From Okeania sp. SIO2B3 (GTDB lineage Bacteria > Cyanobacteriota > Cyanobacteriia > Cyanobacteriales > Microcoleaceae), in contig NZ_JAAHGH010000021.1 of NCBI RefSeq assembly GCF_010672525.1, forward strand, positions 37,341-101,340: a stretch of 64,000 nt of DNA, in the 5' to 3' direction. The notes under the pieces are model-generated. The model searched no databases. It had not been told where the DNA came from and saw nothing but the letters and a program-made list of their open reading frames with translations. The stretch's first letter is position 1. Each line of letters starts with the position of its first letter. A program made the translations under genes and the position numbers. Positions 18,180 through 26,883 of the stretch are shown one piece after another.

Positions 18180-19090
18180 TCAGGCTAATTCTAGAAATTT
18201 TTTTACCGCTAAACTTGTTTGATTTTGTACTGCTAAAAATACACTACGACTCAGAGGATAATTATCATTATTAGGAGTAGTTTGATCTACAGGTGAAATT
18301 CTGTTTATTGGTATGATTCTAACGGTGGTTTGATTTTTTGCCTGAGCTACTGTGGTATAGCTAATTCCATTATTGTTCAATTCTCGTAAGATTGGAGTTG
18401 TGACATCTGTTTGATATGTAATAAAGTTTGAACTATCTGGAGGAAAAGATTCTCCTAATAAGACAACATCTTGAAAGAAATTGTAGCTGCCACTTTTGGC
18501 AGAACGGTTGATAACTTTTATCGGCAAATCATCACTACCAACTTCTGACCAATTGATTATTTTTTCTTGATAAATATCTTTGAGTTGGTCTAATGTTAAG
18601 CTTCCTTTCTAGGGATTATTAATTCCGACTATTATTGCTCAAGATGCTTTAGCAATAGGAATTAATTTAATGTTTCTTTGAAGGCTCTCTTCTGGTAGTA
18701 AAGTACGAGATATTGCTGCTATTTGTACTCTATTTTCTCGTAAATTTTTGATGCCTTGATTAGAGCCATTTGGTCTACCTTCAGGTACTCTATAAGTTAT
18801 TGGAATATTAGGATGTTTTTGTTCATAAGCATTTTCCATCAGCTTGATTAATTTAACCATCGTCACGCTACCATCCATTGCTAATATATTGGAATTTGGT
18901 AGAGAAACATCTAGATTAGAGATTATTTGATTAGCTGCTTCAGCGATGCTTAATTTTGCTGATGGATTATTAACAATATCATTTTTAGTATCTAATTTAT
19001 TTTGATTTAATAAAACCAGTATCCTCCTCCAGCTAGTAGGAAAAATAATAGTATAAAAAAAATTACTGGTGGTGTATTATCTTTAGTCAT
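18180..19090 (-). pseudogene. Dead PstS-like phosphate-binding protein gene
   Basis: Starts at ATG 19090 with a membrane/signal segment (VIFFILLFFLLAGGGYWFY) that runs into a stop. A frameshift leads to the body (NSNILAMDGSVTMVKLIKLM, then YRVPEGRPNGSNQGIKNL and VQIAAISRTLLPEE), which is cut by TGA (about 18640) and TAG (about 18610) in the same frame. The C-terminal half (LDQLKDIYQEKIINWSEVG; NRSAKSGSYNFFQ) is open to 18180. Order and motifs are those of the phosphate ABC transporter substrate-binding family (PBP-like). At least three inactivating lesions. It sits between fabD and plsC, splitting a cluster that is normally compact. Confidence 0.88.
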
Positions 19091-19334
19091 GATTGTTTGA
19101 CTTGGTTTTATAGAGTAATACCAATTTGAAAAAAGAATGTTACCAACAGTAAGAGGAATAAAAAGACACATGCAGGATATTCCATTTGAGCAAAAAAATC
19201 ATTTCCGACCTGAAATAGAATATAACCCAAGAATTTATAGTTCTAGAAATCCTTAATCCTCCCTGATAATTTGATTTATTGCTTCGGTGTTTTCTACTCC
19301 TTATTCTCTATTCCCTATTCCCTAACAGTTGAGG

Positions 19335-19415
19335 ATATAGTAGTCGAAGAAAAAGTTAGGAAAAATCAAAGGCTTAAAAATCAGACAACGTAAGATTTTT
19401 CCTTCTTCCTTGCTC
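19335..19415. repeat. TATAGCAG-family miniature element, copy 2 (decayed)
   Basis: Left end TATAGTAGTCGAAGAAAAAG and core CAGACAACGTAAGATTTTTC match the family; the right terminal repeat is degraded. Confidence 0.6.
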
Positions 19416-19457
19416 TTTATGTTATGTCTCACAATTCAAAATTCAAATAGGATTGTT

Positions 19458-19594
19458 ATATCATGTCCGGTTGAATAGTTATAAATAAATGACGGAGTCC
19501 TCAGGAGTCAGAAGGGAAGAAAGAAGGAAGAAGCAAGAAAAAAGAGGAGGAAAAGGAGAAAGTTTTTTGATCACTAATTATCCGGACATGATAT
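19458..19594. repeat. ATATCATGTCCGG inverted-repeat element, 137 bp
   Basis: Perfect 13-bp terminal inverted repeats ATATCATGTCCGG/CCGGACATGATAT enclose a purine-rich interior with GAAGAAGGAAG-like iteration. Single ends of the same type occur near 9726, 56217 and 61023. Non-coding, MITE-like. Confidence 0.7.
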
Positions 19595-19855
19595 TATATA
19601 AAAATCCCAAATTATGTGTCATATCCTATCCGCTGGTATCGTTTGTGTAATATCATCTGCACCTTCCAGGGGAGCTAAGCTATCGGTAGAACAGTTATAA
19701 TAGTAGACTTAGTAAGTTTTGCTTTAGCAATAATACTAAGTATTGTAAGGGCTAGAGCAAAACTACAAACAAATCAAAAATAATATCAAACTATCTACCT
19801 ACATTTTTGACTAGAAATAATCAAAACATTGAGCCTATTCTTTAACTTTTGACTT

Positions 19856-20749
19856 TCAACTTTTAACTTGAGCTTTAATATCCTTTAAACTATTTACATT
19901 TGCTAATTTAAAATCTGGGCAAGTTCGTTTAATTATACCTGTGAGAACTTTTCCCGGACCTATTTCTATAACTTTTTCTACTTCTTCTTTTTGCATCTCT
20001 AAAGATGTTTCGCGCCACCGCACACCATTTGTCATTTGTTGAGTAAGACGTTTTTTTATAGTAGCTGCATCTATAGTAGCAATTGGCTCAAAATTAGAAA
20101 TTATGGGAAATTTTGCATCAGCAAATTCTACTGATTCTAATACTTTTTTAAATTCTATAGATGCCGACTCCATTAAGTGAGAATGAAACGCCCCAGAAAC
20201 ATTTAACTTTACTGCACGTTTAACCTTAATATTATTGAGCAAAGTTTCGACTGCTTCTGGTCTACCAGATATAACAACTTGAGCTGAATTATTATCATTT
20301 GCTAGAACAACATTTTCTGTTTTCTGAAGTTCGTATTCAAGCTGTTTTTGATCAAATCCCATTAAAGCTGCCATCTGTCCATCTGTGGCATTATTCATCA
20401 ATTCGGCACGTTTTTTAATTAATCTTAGTCCTGTCTCAAAATCAAAGACTCCAGCAACGTAGAGGGCAACATATTCTCCTAAACTATGACCTGCAACAAT
20501 ATCTGGTTGAAAAGAATGAGCAAACATTTCATCTGCTAATAAACTTTCTACTACATATAAACAGGGTTGAGTATAAAGAGTTTGAGATAATTTTTCTTTT
20601 TGAGTTTCACAAATTTCTGTTATAGACCAACCTAAAATTTCCTTAGCTTGCTTAAATTTTGCTTTAGCAGCAGGCAAGTCTAATAAATCTATTCCCATAC
20701 CAATTTTTTGAGAACCTTGCCCTGGAAAAACCCATGCTGTTTTTGTCAT
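19856..20749 (-). CDS. fabD: Malonyl-CoA:ACP transacylase, 297 aa
   Basis: Loads malonyl groups onto acyl carrier protein for fatty acid elongation. N-terminal WVFPGQGSQKIGMG, nucleophile Ser in VAGHSLGEYVAL, active-site His in NVSGAFHSHLM, and GPGKVLTGIIKR near the C-terminus. Normal length, ATG at 20747-20749. Between plsX/fabH and plsC on the same strand, as in other cyanobacteria, but spacers on both sides (332 bp to fabH, over 2 kb to plsC) are filled by repeats and a dead gene. The C-terminus (DIKAQVKS) is close to a TTTGACTTTCAACTTT iteration. Confidence 0.96.
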   Translation of the reverse strand: MTKTAWVFPGQGSQKIGMGIDLLDLPAAKAKFKQAKEILGWSITEICETQKEKLSQTLYTQPCLYVVESLLADEMFAHSFQPDIVAGHSLGEYVALYVAGVFDFETGLRLIKKRAELMNNATDGQMAALMGFDQKQLEYELQKTENVVLANDNNSAQVVISGRPEAVETLLNNIKVKRAVKLNVSGAFHSHLMESASIEFKKVLESVEFADAKFPIISNFEPIATIDAATIKKRLTQQMTNGVRWRETSLEMQKEEVEKVIEIGPGKVLTGIIKRTCPDFKLANVNSLKDIKAQVKS

Positions 20750-21081
20750 TTTAATATGATAATTTTGACTATGATTTATATCTAAAAGTTGTCAGTTATT
20801 CAGCCTTAAAAGTATATAGTAGTCGAAGGAAAGGTGCTTGAAAGTTAAAAAGTTTAAAGCTCAGATAACGTAAGACTTTTCCTCCTATTCCCTACTCCCT
20901 ACTCCCTGTTTAATAAAAAATCAAATCAATTATTTCCCCCTACTCCCTATTCCCTAATTCGGAGCAGCTTTCTCAAGAGCGGGTTTCCTCGCCATCCCTC
21001 GACCGCTTTTTTCCCCTTAAAAGGGGAGGCTTTAAACCAGAATTATTTAATTGTTAATTATTCATTATTAATTATTCATTA
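20750..21081. other. Spacer between fabH and fabD, built of repeats
   Basis: Contains a partial TATAGCAG-family element (20815-20890), CCCTACTCCCTA iterations and the R2 copy of the AT-ended repeat (20958-21098), which runs into the end of fabH. Confidence 0.6.
20815..20890. repeat. TATAGCAG-family miniature element, copy 3 (partial)
   Basis: Left end ATATAGTAGTCGAAGGAAAG and core CAGATAACGTAAGACTTTTC match the family. The right arm is replaced by a CCTACTCCCTA pyrimidine iteration. Confidence 0.6.
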
Positions 21082-21098
21082 TTAATTATTAATTATTG
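20958..21098 (-). repeat. Dispersed AT-ended repeat, copy R2 (5' part missing)
   Basis: Contains CCTCGCCAT, GACCGCTTTTTTCCCCTTAA, AAGGGGAGGCTTTAAACCAG and the ATTAATTATTCATTATTAAT tail. Its last 17 bp overlap the fabH coding end and provide its stop codon. Confidence 0.75.
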
Positions 21099-22089
21099 AA
21101 ATTCCCCATTCAAAAATTGCTGCTCCCCAAGTTAACCCTGCTCCAAAACCAGAAGCAGCAATAATATCTCCCGGTTTAACTTTACCCTCCCTAACAGCTT
21201 CATCTAAAGCTATAGGTATAGAAGCAGCAGAAGTATTGCCATAATTTTCGAGATTACTAATAACTTTTTCTGAGGGAATTTTGAGTCTACTAGCAACAGA
21301 ATCAAGAATTCTTTGATTAGCTTGATGTAATAATAACCAGTCAATTTTCTCAGTACTCATATTAGCCTTAAATAATGCTTTTTCTATCACTTCAGGAACT
21401 TTTTGCACCGCAAAACGATAGACTTCTTTCCCATTCATAGTGACTGGTTGATAAGTACCTTGACTAACAGTTACTCCCTCAATTATTTGTTTTGCTTGAG
21501 GTTGATAAGCAAGATTTAGACAATTATTTTGACTACCATCACTGCGAAGTTCAAACCCAAAGAGTCGGTCTTGTTCTGAAGCTTGCAAAATCACAGCACC
21601 AGCACCATCTCCAAATAACACACAAGTGCTTCTATCTTCCCAGTCTACCCATCGGGACAAAATATCTGCCCCAATGAGCAAAACATTCTGATACACTCCT
21701 GTACGGATAAATTGCGATCCTGTTACCAGACCAAATAAAAATCCAGAACAAGCAGCAGTCAGATCGAAGGCCACTGCTTTCTGGGCACCCAATTCTGCTT
21801 GAACTTGACTGGCAGTGCCAAACAAATCATCTGGAGTAGATGTGGCCAAAATTATGAGGTCAATATCTGTAGGAGCAATGTTCGCTTGAGCGATCGCTGC
21901 TAGAGATGCTTTAGTCGCGAGGGTACATAATGATTCTGTTGTATCTGCCAGTCGTCGATTACGAATCCCTGTACGAGTGCCGATCCATTCGTCAGAAGTC
22001 TCTACTATTTGGGATAACTCTTGGTTACTTAGGGAGACTTTTGGCGTAGCTGAACCGCTTCCTGTAATGGTAATACCGATATTTGTCAT
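21082..22089 (-). CDS. fabH: Beta-ketoacyl-ACP synthase III, 335 aa
   Basis: Starts fatty acid synthesis by condensing acetyl-CoA with malonyl-ACP. Catalytic triad visible: Cys in TAACSGFLFG, His in LLHQANQRIL, Asn in NYGNTSAAS; also the family start ITITGSGSATP and the GTRTGIRNRR CoA-binding arginines. The usual C-terminus ends near GAAIFEWG; here six more residues (ISIINN) follow, encoded by the AT-rich end of repeat copy R2, which also supplies the stop. ATG at 22087-22089. Next gene in the pathway cluster is plsX upstream. Confidence 0.96.
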   Translation of the reverse strand: MTNIGITITGSGSATPKVSLSNQELSQIVETSDEWIGTRTGIRNRRLADTTESLCTLATKASLAAIAQANIAPTDIDLIILATSTPDDLFGTASQVQAELGAQKAVAFDLTAACSGFLFGLVTGSQFIRTGVYQNVLLIGADILSRWVDWEDRSTCVLFGDGAGAVILQASEQDRLFGFELRSDGSQNNCLNLAYQPQAKQIIEGVTVSQGTYQPVTMNGKEVYRFAVQKVPEVIEKALFKANMSTEKIDWLLLHQANQRILDSVASRLKIPSEKVISNLENYGNTSAASIPIALDEAVREGKVKPGDIIAASGFGAGLTWGAAIFEWGISIINN

Positions 22090-22676
22090 CTGTCAGTTTT
22101 TAAGCTCTTATTGGTTTTATCGTTACCGAATAATTAATAATTAATTATTAATAATTAATTATTAAATAATTCTGGTTTAAAGCCTCCCCTTTTAAGGGGA
22201 AAAAAGCGGTCGAGGGATGGCGAGGTCCCCTCGCCATATCCATGAGACCAAGACAGCGGTCGTTTGCTTCGCAACGCTGACGCGAAACGCGACAGCGGAA
22301 CGGAGTTCTCTCTTCGCAGCTTCCCGTAGGGTGGGATGGCTCCGAAACCTGCGCCATATCCAATGGACTAAGAGAAGAAATAATATTTCCTGATATTCAA
22401 TTCCGTAACGGTTAAAACCCGAGGTAATTATCAATTATCCATTATCAATTAATGAAGTTTCTACTAACCATTATTCAATGCTATTTACTCTGAATTTTAT
22501 TGTTTAAAATTTTGCTAGTAAAGCTTTGATCTAAAACTAAAAGCAATAGCTGATGGCTGATAGCTGACGGCTGTTTGCGCAGCATTCCGGAGGAAATGCT
22601 TACCTACTACATTTTTTTGTTCAATAATTTTGGTAGCTTCTAATCACAGTGAATCAACCTAAAATATCTATAAAAA
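22090..22676. other. Spacer between plsX and fabH, mostly repeat R3
   Basis: Filled by the longest copy of the AT-ended repeat (22123-22455). The remainder has a GCTGATGGCTGATAGCTGACG iteration (about 22550) and a GTTTGCGCAGCATTCCGG short repeat at 22573-22595. No gene. Confidence 0.6.
22123..22455 (+). repeat. Dispersed AT-ended repeat, copy R3 (longest)
   Basis: Starts TTACCGAATAATTAATAATT and ends with ATTATCCATTATCAATTAAT. It has the CTTTTAAGGGGAAAAAAGCG and ATGGCGAGG/CCTCGCCAT palindromes, plus an extra inner GCTTCGCAACGCTGACGCG block missing in R1. Short reading frames within it are not conserved between copies. Confidence 0.8.
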
Positions 22677-23714
22677 TCACTGGTTGCTGACTATTGATTT
22701 ATTATTTTCTAGTACATAGTTAGAATTAATTCGTTCAATTACTCGATTTTCTACTGCCTCTCTTGCTGAACGAATAGCATTAGATATAGTAAGAGCTTTA
22801 GAAGAACCATGACTAATAATACAAATCCCGCCTACTCCTAATAGTAATCCACCTCCATGTTCTACATGGTCTATTCTTTGTTTCATTCGTTTTAAATTAG
22901 GTCGTAATATTGCAGTACCTATTTTCCCACTCAACCCTGGTGTTAATTCTTCTTTCATCATTTGCAATACAGCATCACCCACTGCCTCCGCAAATTTTAA
23001 TAAAACATTTCCGGCAAACCCATCACAGACTATCACATCAAAACTGCCAGATAAAACATCCCGACCTTCTGCATTACCAATAAACTTAATTTGATTATTT
23101 TCTTGCAGTATTTGATGAGTCCTTACTGCTAAATCATTTCCTTTTGATGGTTCTTCCCCAATATTAAGTAGTCCCACTTTTGGTTCAGTAGTCCCCAGGA
23201 CATATTCACTATAAATTGTCCCCATAACTGCAAACTGCTCTAAAAATTTAGGACGGCAGTCTACATTCGCCCCAACATCAAGAATCAGGACTGGTTTTTT
23301 GGGAACCATAGTTGGCAAAACTGCCCCAATTGCAGGGCGATCAATTCCTGGCAGTCGTCCCAAACGTAGTAAAGCGGAGGCCATGGCTGCTCCTGAATGA
23401 CCTGCAGATACCACAGCATCAGCCTCTTTTTGCTTGACTAAGTTCATCGCCACGTTAATTGATGCTTTGGACTTACGTCTAATGGCAGTCAAAGGTTCTT
23501 CGTGCATTTCCACAATTTCCTCTGCAGGGACTATTTCTGGCAGAGGTTGATTTGACTTGTGATTAATACAGGCTTTGATTTGTTGAGGGTCCCCAACTAA
23601 CAATACTTTTACACCATAAGTTTCTTGTGCTTGTATTGCTCCCTCAACAATTTGTGATGGGGCGTAGTCCCCACCCATAGCGTCGATTGCGATTCGTGTA
23701 GGTTTTATTACCAT
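22677..23714 (-). CDS. plsX: Phosphate acyltransferase PlsX, 345 aa
   Basis: Makes acyl-phosphate from acyl-ACP, the donor for glycerol-3-phosphate acylation. Family features: RIAIDAMGGDYAPSQIVEGA at the start, SAGHSGAAMASALLRLGR, GANVDCRPKFLEQFAVMG, VCDGFAGNVLLKF, and HGGGLLLGVGG towards the end. Length is typical. ATG at 23712-23714. First gene of the plsX-fabH-fabD-plsC series, so it probably has its own promoter in the 23715-24019 spacer. Confidence 0.96.
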   Translation of the reverse strand: MVIKPTRIAIDAMGGDYAPSQIVEGAIQAQETYGVKVLLVGDPQQIKACINHKSNQPLPEIVPAEEIVEMHEEPLTAIRRKSKASINVAMNLVKQKEADAVVSAGHSGAAMASALLRLGRLPGIDRPAIGAVLPTMVPKKPVLILDVGANVDCRPKFLEQFAVMGTIYSEYVLGTTEPKVGLLNIGEEPSKGNDLAVRTHQILQENNQIKFIGNAEGRDVLSGSFDVIVCDGFAGNVLLKFAEAVGDAVLQMMKEELTPGLSGKIGTAILRPNLKRMKQRIDHVEHGGGLLLGVGGICIISHGSSKALTISNAIRSAREAVENRVIERINSNYVLENNKSIVSNQ

Positions 23715-24019
23715 TGACCCAAGTTAGAGAAACCTTCAAGATTTTATCAGTTAATTGATCTTTATTTACTTTGAATAGCTATCAGCTATTAGCTATCAGC
23801 TATCAGCCGAAAAATTTGTGCATATAATTAGGCACCTGTTTGCGGAGCATTCCGTCAGGAAAAGCTTTTTAAATGAGTGACTTTTGAAAAATTACTCTCT
23901 CGGACATTAATTCAATTTATAACAGCAAAAAAATATTTTCTATAAACACACAAAAGATACAGCTTTCCGAGTCCATTTACAGAAGTCTTGATTACTGAGA
24001 TTTTTTGACTTAATAATTA
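23715..24019. other. Spacer upstream of plsX
   Basis: Holds an AGCTATCAGCTATTAGC iteration (23768-23802) and a GTTTGCGGAGCATTCCG short repeat near 23838-23864. No gene. The plsX promoter is expected here. Confidence 0.45.
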
Positions 24020-24625
24020 TCAATTTATTTGATTAGCTGCCTCTTGTAATTTTTCGACTATTTTTTGATTTTTTTGGCTACGGCTACCATATAATCTAGC
24101 ACTAAAAACTTTGATTATTTCTAAGATGTCTGTACCCAAATCTTCTTCTTCTGTGGATTCAGACAAGTGATTAATAATCACAATTTCTGTGCCAAAAATT
24201 TCACAAATTGTAAAGATTAGTTCAGAACCAAATCTTACTAAACGGTCTTTATTTGTTAAGACTAAACGTTCTACTTTTTCTGAGCAGATCATTTTAATTA
24301 ATCTTACTAAACCCCGTTTTCTATAATTGATTCCTGAACCTAAATCTCGGATAATTTCTACTAGCCAACCCTGATTATTACAGTAGGCTTCTAACACCAT
24401 AATTTGTCTATCTAAATCGGCTGTTCGCTCAGAATTAGAAATGCAGGCATAACCAATAGTTTTACGTTCTCCAGCTCTTAGTCCTAGAAGAGTGCTAACC
24501 TCATATCGGCGATGTCCATTTTTTGTTCTTTCTGATTGAATTTTGCCTTCACGTTCCCATCTTCTTAGAGTACTTTCTGCTACTCCAAGTAGTTCTGCGG
24601 CTTTCCCTATAGAAATTTTGCTCAT
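24020..24625 (-). CDS. tnpA: IS607-type serine recombinase TnpA, 201 aa
   Basis: An N-terminal MerR-like helix-turn-helix (SIGKAAELLGVAESTLRRWE, then NGHRRYEVS) is followed by a small resolvase domain (IGYACISNSERTADLDRQ with the catalytic Ser region; RLVLTNKDRLVRFGSELI). This is the IS607 transposase/recombinase arrangement. The typical downstream tnpB in the same direction is missing; the nearest tnpB (25343) points the other way and goes with a different tnpA. So it is a solo or truncated IS607. ATG at 24623-24625; the frame is intact. Confidence 0.9.
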   Translation of the reverse strand: MSKISIGKAAELLGVAESTLRRWEREGKIQSERTKNGHRRYEVSTLLGLRAGERKTIGYACISNSERTADLDRQIMVLEAYCNNQGWLVEIIRDLGSGINYRKRGLVRLIKMICSEKVERLVLTNKDRLVRFGSELIFTICEIFGTEIVIINHLSESTEEEDLGTDILEIIKVFSARLYGSRSQKNQKIVEKLQEAANQIN

Positions 24626-24881
24626 TTTCAGAACTTAGCATATTCAATAAACAAGTTTAGCAAATAATTCAGTAAAATTTTGTAAATTTTTAATCATTTA
24701 TTTTCTCAGTAATTAAAGTAAAAAATAATACTTTTTCCTCAGTAGGAGTCTTCAAATTGATGATTGGCAGAGGTTTGATGTCTTACTGTTGCGTATGTCA
24801 AAACCTAAAAAATGACGGGAGGAAAGTTCCCGGAAGATTTATCCCCTGGTTGAATAACGACACGCGGGTAACAAAGTGGCG

Positions 24882-25286
24882 TTACTTTCCGGTCTGGTTT
24901 TCAATATACTTTTTAACTGTTTCCGTTGAAGCATTTCCTGTTGTTGCGCAAAAAAAGCTAGGAGTCCAAAGTGTGGGTAGCTTTAGTAATCTAGGAAATT
25001 CTTTTCTCAAGTGATGAGAAGCCCTACCTTTGACTCGTTTGATAATTACAGAGGGTGCAAAAGTTGGGTCAACTTCTAAAAATAAATGTACATGGTCTGG
25101 CATTATTTCAAGTCCTATGAGTCTCCAATCATGCTCAGTACATAACTCAAAAATAATTTCTTGTAACCGCTGTTTGACATCTCCTACCAGTACTGGTTTT
25201 CTACGTTTGGGACAAAATACAAAATAGTAATTTATTAATGTTACTGAGTGAGGATTTCTTCTATATTCGTCTGGTTTTTTTTTCAT
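24882..25286 (-). CDS. tnpA: IS200/IS605-type Y1 transposase TnpA, 134 aa
   Basis: A HUH single-strand transposase: metal-binding motif HVHLFLEV, catalytic Tyr in VKKYIENQ close to the C-terminus, and the LINYYFVFCPKRRKPVL start. Full family length, so potentially active. It is divergent from the broken tnpB (starts 57 bp apart), the classic IS605 head-to-head layout. Just past its stop lies a hairpin-bearing end sequence (24801-24876) that recurs at 15702-15778. Confidence 0.94.
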   Translation of the reverse strand: MKKKPDEYRRNPHSVTLINYYFVFCPKRRKPVLVGDVKQRLQEIIFELCTEHDWRLIGLEIMPDHVHLFLEVDPTFAPSVIIKRVKGRASHHLRKEFPRLLKLPTLWTPSFFCATTGNASTETVKKYIENQTGK

Positions 25287-25342
25287 ATATGTAGATATAT
25301 TATGTTGAATAGTGCTATTATATCTACAGGAGGTGATGATTA

Positions 25343-26651
25343 ATGTACGGATGTCAGCAACACTTAGTTAAAAGTAGTCCAGAAGTAATGGCAACTATTG
25401 AGTACCTTTGCACAGAAGCTAATAAGCTTACTAACTGCGGGATTTATTATTGTCGTCAAATGCTGTTTAAAGCAGGACGCTTTGTGTCTAAAGCTGAACT
25501 AGATTTTGAGTTAAAAAGTAATCCGCATTTTAAGGCCATCCGTTCAGCTTGTGCTCAACAAACACTGCACTGTGTAATTGAGTCCTTTAACTCTTATGCA
25601 AGACTTGCCAAAATGTTTACTTCAGGTGAACTGACACAGAAACCAAGACCACCAAAATACCGTAAAAAAGATGGTTTAGCAGTTGTAAGTTATCCGGCGC
25701 GTTGGGTGAAGTTGGTGAATGAAATGCTTAAGTTTCCATTGGGCAAGCAAGTTAAAGCATGGTTTGGCATTGACCATTTCTTGTTACCAATGCCCTTGAA
25801 CCTAGACTTTAAGCAAGTAAAATAATTTAGGTTCGTCCCTAGAAATAACTGCTTTTACCTAGAGTTTGTATATGATCAACCAGAACCTAAAAAAGGCCAG
25901 CCAATAGCAGAAAATGTCTTAGGTATAGACCCAGGATTAAATAACTGGTTAACCTGTGTGAGTAATGTGGGAAAAGCTTTTATAGTTGATGGAAAAAAGG
26001 TTAAATCCCAAAATCAATGGTACAACAAGCAAGTAGCAAAAATAAAATCAGGCAAGTCTGGTGACTACTGGGACGATAACTTAGCAGCTATTACTGAAAA
26101 GCGCAACCGTCAGATGCGGGATAATGTGAACAAAACAGCTAGATTTGTGATCAACTGGTGTATTGAGCATCAAATAGGCGTGATAGTTTTTGGATGGAAT
26201 CAACGCCAAAAAGATAGTATTAACATCGGTAAGAAAAATAACCAACAGTTTGTTCAAATACCTACAGCCAAGTTAAAAGCCAGGATAGCTCAATTGTCTG
26301 AGCAGCATGGGATTAAGTTTGTTGAGACTGAGGAAAGTTACACGAGTAAGGCTAGTTTTCGTATCGGATGATTTTCTGCCGACATTTGGTGAGAAACCCG
26401 TTTGCGTAGCATTCCGTAGGAAAAGGTTGGAAGCTTCAGGAAAGCGCGTCAATCGTGGCTTGTATCGTTCAGCAACAGGTCAATTAATCAATGCTGATAC
26501 TAATGGAGCAGCCAATATTTTAAGAAAAGTATCGACACAGCTAGAAATTAATCTAGCCAAGGTCTGTAGGGGAGTTTTGATGCTCCCAAAGCGATATAAG
26601 TTAGACAATCTAACCAAAAAATATCGTAAGCAGTGCGTAGCGTGGCAATAG
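25343..26651 (+). pseudogene. tnpB: Broken tnpB (IS605 OrfB, RNA-guided nuclease family)
   Basis: ATG 25343 opens 160 codons to a TAA at 25823-25825. The same frame then continues (FRFVPRNNCFYLEFVYD, GIDPGLNNW with the first RuvC Asp, VFGWNQRQKDS) to a frameshift at about 26360, after which SDDFLPTFGEKP, GKRVNRGLYRSATG and INADTNGAANI (last RuvC Asp) follow. The middle RuvC Glu lies in FVETEES. No CxxC zinc ribbon is present, as in one TnpB subgroup. A 30-bp dispersed repeat (26397-26426) is inserted in frame between GEKP and LEASGKR. Nonsense plus frameshift make it non-functional. Confidence 0.92.
26397..26426 (+). repeat. Short GTTTGCG(N)AGCATTCCG repeat inside tnpB
   Basis: The core GTTTGCGTAGCATTCCGTAG, followed by GAAA, has relatives at about 18063, 22573, 23838 and 51027, and inverted at 52912-52938. 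Here it lies within tnpB coding sequence. Confidence 0.7.
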
Positions 26652-26677
26652 CTCCCGCGTAGCACATCCGCTTAGAA

Positions 26678-26700
26678 TCTAGGGTGTTTTAACCCCTAGA
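26678..26700 (+). other. Probable right-end hairpin of the IS605-type element
   Basis: TCTAGGG-TGTTTTAAC-CCCTAGA forms a 7-bp stem 27 bp after the tnpB stop, where IS605 right ends and the 3' part of the TnpB guide RNA usually lie. The exact end of the element is not determined. Confidence 0.5.
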
Positions 26701-26883
26701 GACATCAAAGTAATGAATAAATTTTCTTTTTTTGATTAAAGAATTACACAAGCTCCCGAACAATAAATTTTCTGTTTTCTATTCCCTAAAAACATAATCT
26801 TTGTATGATGAAGTGCGGAATGTGGGATATATATGATTGAAGTCCACTATGATAGAAAAACTTGAAAAAAATTGAATTGATTT

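Larger units (their letters stand above)
19091..19855. other. Intergenic, several miniature elements
   Basis: 765 bp with no gene. Holds the TGAAAAAAGAATGTTACC motif near 19130, a decayed TATAGCAG-family element (19335-19415), an ATATCATGTCCGG inverted-repeat element (19458-19594), and a 3' spacer before fabD. Confidence 0.6.

Noticed and set aside
22148..22434. Short frames in repeat R3
   Set aside because: They follow the repeat sequence, are not kept in copies R1, R2, R5 or R6, and resemble no protein.
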